Part shown: in pieces, positions 61,890 through 64,000 of the stretch
Layout of the letters: every line of letters begins with the position of its first letter
Position numbering within the stretch: position 1 is the first letter of the stretch
Assembly (NCBI GenBank): GCA_026874595.1
Contig: CM049320.1
Coordinates: 10,113,464-10,177,463 of the forward strand
Length of the DNA stretch: 64,000 nucleotides
Reading direction: 5' to 3'
DNA from: Sipunculus nudus
Taxonomy: Eukaryota; Annelida; Sipuncula; Golfingiida; Sipunculidae
The notes under the pieces: model-generated
Database searches by the model: none
Seen by the model: the letters and a program-made list of their open reading frames with translations, nothing else
Told to the model about the DNA's origin: nothing
Program-made: the position numbers and the translations under genes

Positions 61890-62465
61890 GGGGAGAAACA
61901 TGTCTTGAAAATTGGAACAAACGATGTGTCAGTTGACGTTTTATCAGTGCAATGTTTCAAAAAAGAACATGTCTCAGCAGTTATAAAACATGTTGCAAAA
62001 CATGCTTCACTGAAAATATCCTGTGAATCATGTATCACCGATGATACATGTTTCGAAAAATGGGACAAATGATGTTTCAAGTGATGTTTCAGACTGATGA
62101 CGTCTCATACAGAAACATGTCATGCTATTTTTAAAACATGTTTGAAACATGTTTCATATGGTGGAATTTCTTTCCCGAAACATGAAAATGTTGAAACATG
62201 ATACGAGACATGTCTCAAAACATGACTTCAGGAAAAAACATGTTTCATTTCAAGTCATGTCTCGGGGAAACATGTTTCTTTTCAAAACATGAAAACGAGC
62301 CTTTACTTCTAAAACATGTCTTATATAGACACATGATTCGTCTGATTTAAAACATGTTTCATGAAATGAAACGTGTGTGAAACATGAGACATGTCTAACA
62401 CATATTTCGAATTTAGGACAAGTGATGTTTTACATTGAAACATGAAACATGTTTCCAGCTTTTAG
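61890..62465. repeat. right subterminal repeat block (GAAACATG motifs)
   Basis: About 25 or more copies of AACATG/CATGTT half-sites in both orientations, such as AAACATGTTTGAAACATG and GAAACATGAAACATGTTTCC. This is far beyond chance and mirrors the left end. Confidence 0.75.
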
Positions 62466-62469
62466 AGTG

Positions 62470-62576
62470 TAATATTGAGTGATTTATAGTGGCTATATAA
62501 CGGGCCCGGACCGGTCAGGAGTTTCCTATATATACATTTACATAAATAATTTTTTCCCCTTTATTTTTTGGTAACT

Positions 62577-62635
<59 letters not shown>

Positions 62636-64000
62636 TTTCATCAGGAGTGCTGAACGGGGCCCGGCTCGGGCATGGAGTCTCCTTTCGTCAATTAAGTTAA
62701 ATGCTTGATCATGCGGAACTTTTTTTTATTTTCACGGGTAAATTTTCATTTCGTAAATTGTCAGGGCATGCCTAAACCGTTTGCAAAATAAGCTCACAAA
62801 GTTGTATTTGTAAGGCCCAGAACCTAGTTAAAACTGTTTTAATTTGGTAACAGTATAGGATGACACCCTCTAGTAGCTATGATGGGCAAAAGAAAATCCT
62901 TTTTGGAAGCTGCTGCTCATGCATAGGTCATGTCGTGTTTATGCATGGGGCACGACAGTCCTGGCGGTTAGCCAATAGATACTGGTACAGGTAATAGGTA
63001 ATAGGTAACGTCAGGGTGTGAGGTTCAGTCCCCGCCGTGGTTTATCTAACTTAAAGCAGGCCCTTTGAGTTGTCGGATCAGCAGGTTCACCGTAACGGTG
63101 GCAGGACGGCCCCAAGGGGGCCCAGATCGAACAGGAATTTCCTATGAAGTAGAACAATATTTTTAAAATGTAAAAGTCTTCTTAAGTTTTTATTTTAGCT
63201 TATATAAATTTTACTAAATTTTGTTAGGAGACCCCGCAAGGTTCCGGGTTGGGCAGGTGTGTCCTAAATACATGGCGAAAAAAATGTCATTTAAATGAAA
63301 TTGAGAGGCCTAAACTAAGGGACCCGTACCGGCCAGTACTTTCCTGTAGGGCCGAATGAATGATTTGAAAATGTAGAAATCTCACTTTATTTGAGTTTAG
63401 CCTAGGAATTTCCAATAAGGCACATGAAAAAGCTCGAAAATGATTAAGTCACGTGTTTTGCGAAACGTATATATAGAGTTTCTAAGTATGAATGATCCAA
63501 AGGGGAAGAACACCAGAAATTACTTGAAAATGAAAATCTCTTTTGGGTTTTATAATAACTTGCATTTATATAGCTGTCATCAGGACGACTTAAAGGGGCC
63601 CTTCACGGGCTTTGTCTCCTATGGGGTCCAGTTAAATGCTTGTTTGATAATGCGGAACTTTGTTTTTTTTTCTCTTTGGTGTTAGCGTATAGTTTTAATT
63701 GGAAGTGATCGAAAGGACCTATGGGGACTCGGGCCAAGGAGTTTGCAAGGGCACAAGTTGAAGAACAGGCTTGATGATGAAGTATCAAATTTAAGTCTCT
63801 CATTTGTCTTAAATAGCACTAGCAAGTTTATATGGGTTTTTACCCGTTCGGTCCAAAGGGCCTGGATGGGCCAGGAGTCCTTTTGCTCATTAGAATGCAT
63901 GGAACTGTAGAAATTGCTGAGTGGTTGTACACAATGGTTACGGTATAACAAAATGGCAAATCTTATATTTAGTACATCAGATCCGTGCTTCAGAGAAATT
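62470..64000. repeat. GGGCCCGG...GCGAAACGTA tandem array, right part
   Basis: Diverged units at roughly 200-270 bp continue the array seen left of the CACTA-like element: GGGCCCGGACCGGTCAGG (62,500), GGGCCCAGATCG (63,117), GGGACCCGTACCGGCCAG (63,320), GGGGCCCTTCACGGGC (63,595) and TTTTGCGAAACGTATATA (63,450). No gene. Confidence 0.6.
62578..62632. repeat. (TA)n microsatellite
   Basis: About 27 TA units within the array. Confidence 0.95.

Larger units (their letters stand above)
53919..62469. mobile_element. CACTA/EnSpm-like DNA transposon with nested insertions
   Basis: The left end is CACTGTAAAAAGTGACG. The right end is the inverse of CACTCTAAAAGCTGGAAAC. Both sides are bordered by TA (possible 2-bp duplication). 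Inside both ends lie dense copies of GAAACATG/CATGTTTC in both orientations, the subterminal-repeat layout typical of CACTA elements. The same tandem array flanks both sides, as expected of an insertion. The 8.55 kb interior carries a split SAM gene and a C2H2 gene, with later repeats nested in it. Family assignment rests on ends and layout; no transposase catalytic core was identified. Confidence 0.55.

Noticed and set aside
61658-61936. 92-codon plus-strand frame near the CACTA-like end
   Set aside because: It overlaps the subterminal repeats and has no recognisable domain.
1-64000. CRISPR arrays, operons or prokaryotic mobile elements
   Set aside because: No direct repeats with unique spacers, no ribosome-binding-site-led gene clusters; the DNA is eukaryotic.

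Overview
The window is animal nuclear DNA. It is AT-rich and full of dinucleotide microsatellites, interspersed repeats and spliced genes with GT-AG introns. The gene set (a hairy/E(spl) bHLH-Orange repressor ending in WRPW, a Polycomb-type SAM protein with an AT-hook, an iduronate-2-sulfatase) and the repeat style (very long (TA)n tracts, hairpin-headed AGCTCAGCTGAC repeats, tRNA-derived SINEs) fit an invertebrate. A lophotrochozoan, perhaps a mollusc, is my best guess, but this is inferred and not proven.

Layout. 1-19.8 kb holds no gene I can defend: microsatellites, short tandem repeats, a hAT-type MITE, a SINE and LINE-like tails. 19.8-23.7 kb (+) holds a five-exon gene for a nuclear protein with an AT-hook and a C-terminal SAM domain of the SAMD7/SAMD11/polyhomeotic type; its last four exons are well supported and the first is tentative. 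23.7-31.4 kb is repeat-rich, with a perfect-TSD MITE at 25.7 kb and a degenerate tandem array at 29.0-29.9 kb. 31.7-37.5 kb (-) holds a complete four-exon HES gene, rebuilt from matching splice phases. Its exon 3 end has been tandemly duplicated with a poly-C tract. 37.5-49 kb is mostly non-coding, with one damaged-looking tRNA-Ser(AGA) gene at 43.4 kb and a hAT element at 47.1-48.7 kb. 49.0-50.5 kb (-) is a single-exon, intact iduronate-2-sulfatase-like gene.

50.5-64 kb is a nest of mobile DNA. Its frame is an 8.55 kb CACTA/EnSpm-like element (53,919-62,469) with CACTG/CACTC ends, dense GAAACATG-type subterminal repeats and a TA duplication. It sits inside a tandem array that resumes on the far side. 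It carries a split SAM-domain gene and, 11 bp downstream, a two-finger C2H2 gene; both are now broken. Four AGCTCAGCTGAC repeats, two SINE pieces and other repeats lie within its span, most of them in the SAM gene's intron.

The three host genes do not form an obvious pathway: two are transcriptional regulators of different classes and one is a lysosomal hydrolase. The least familiar object is the SAM plus C2H2 gene pair inside the CACTA-like element.
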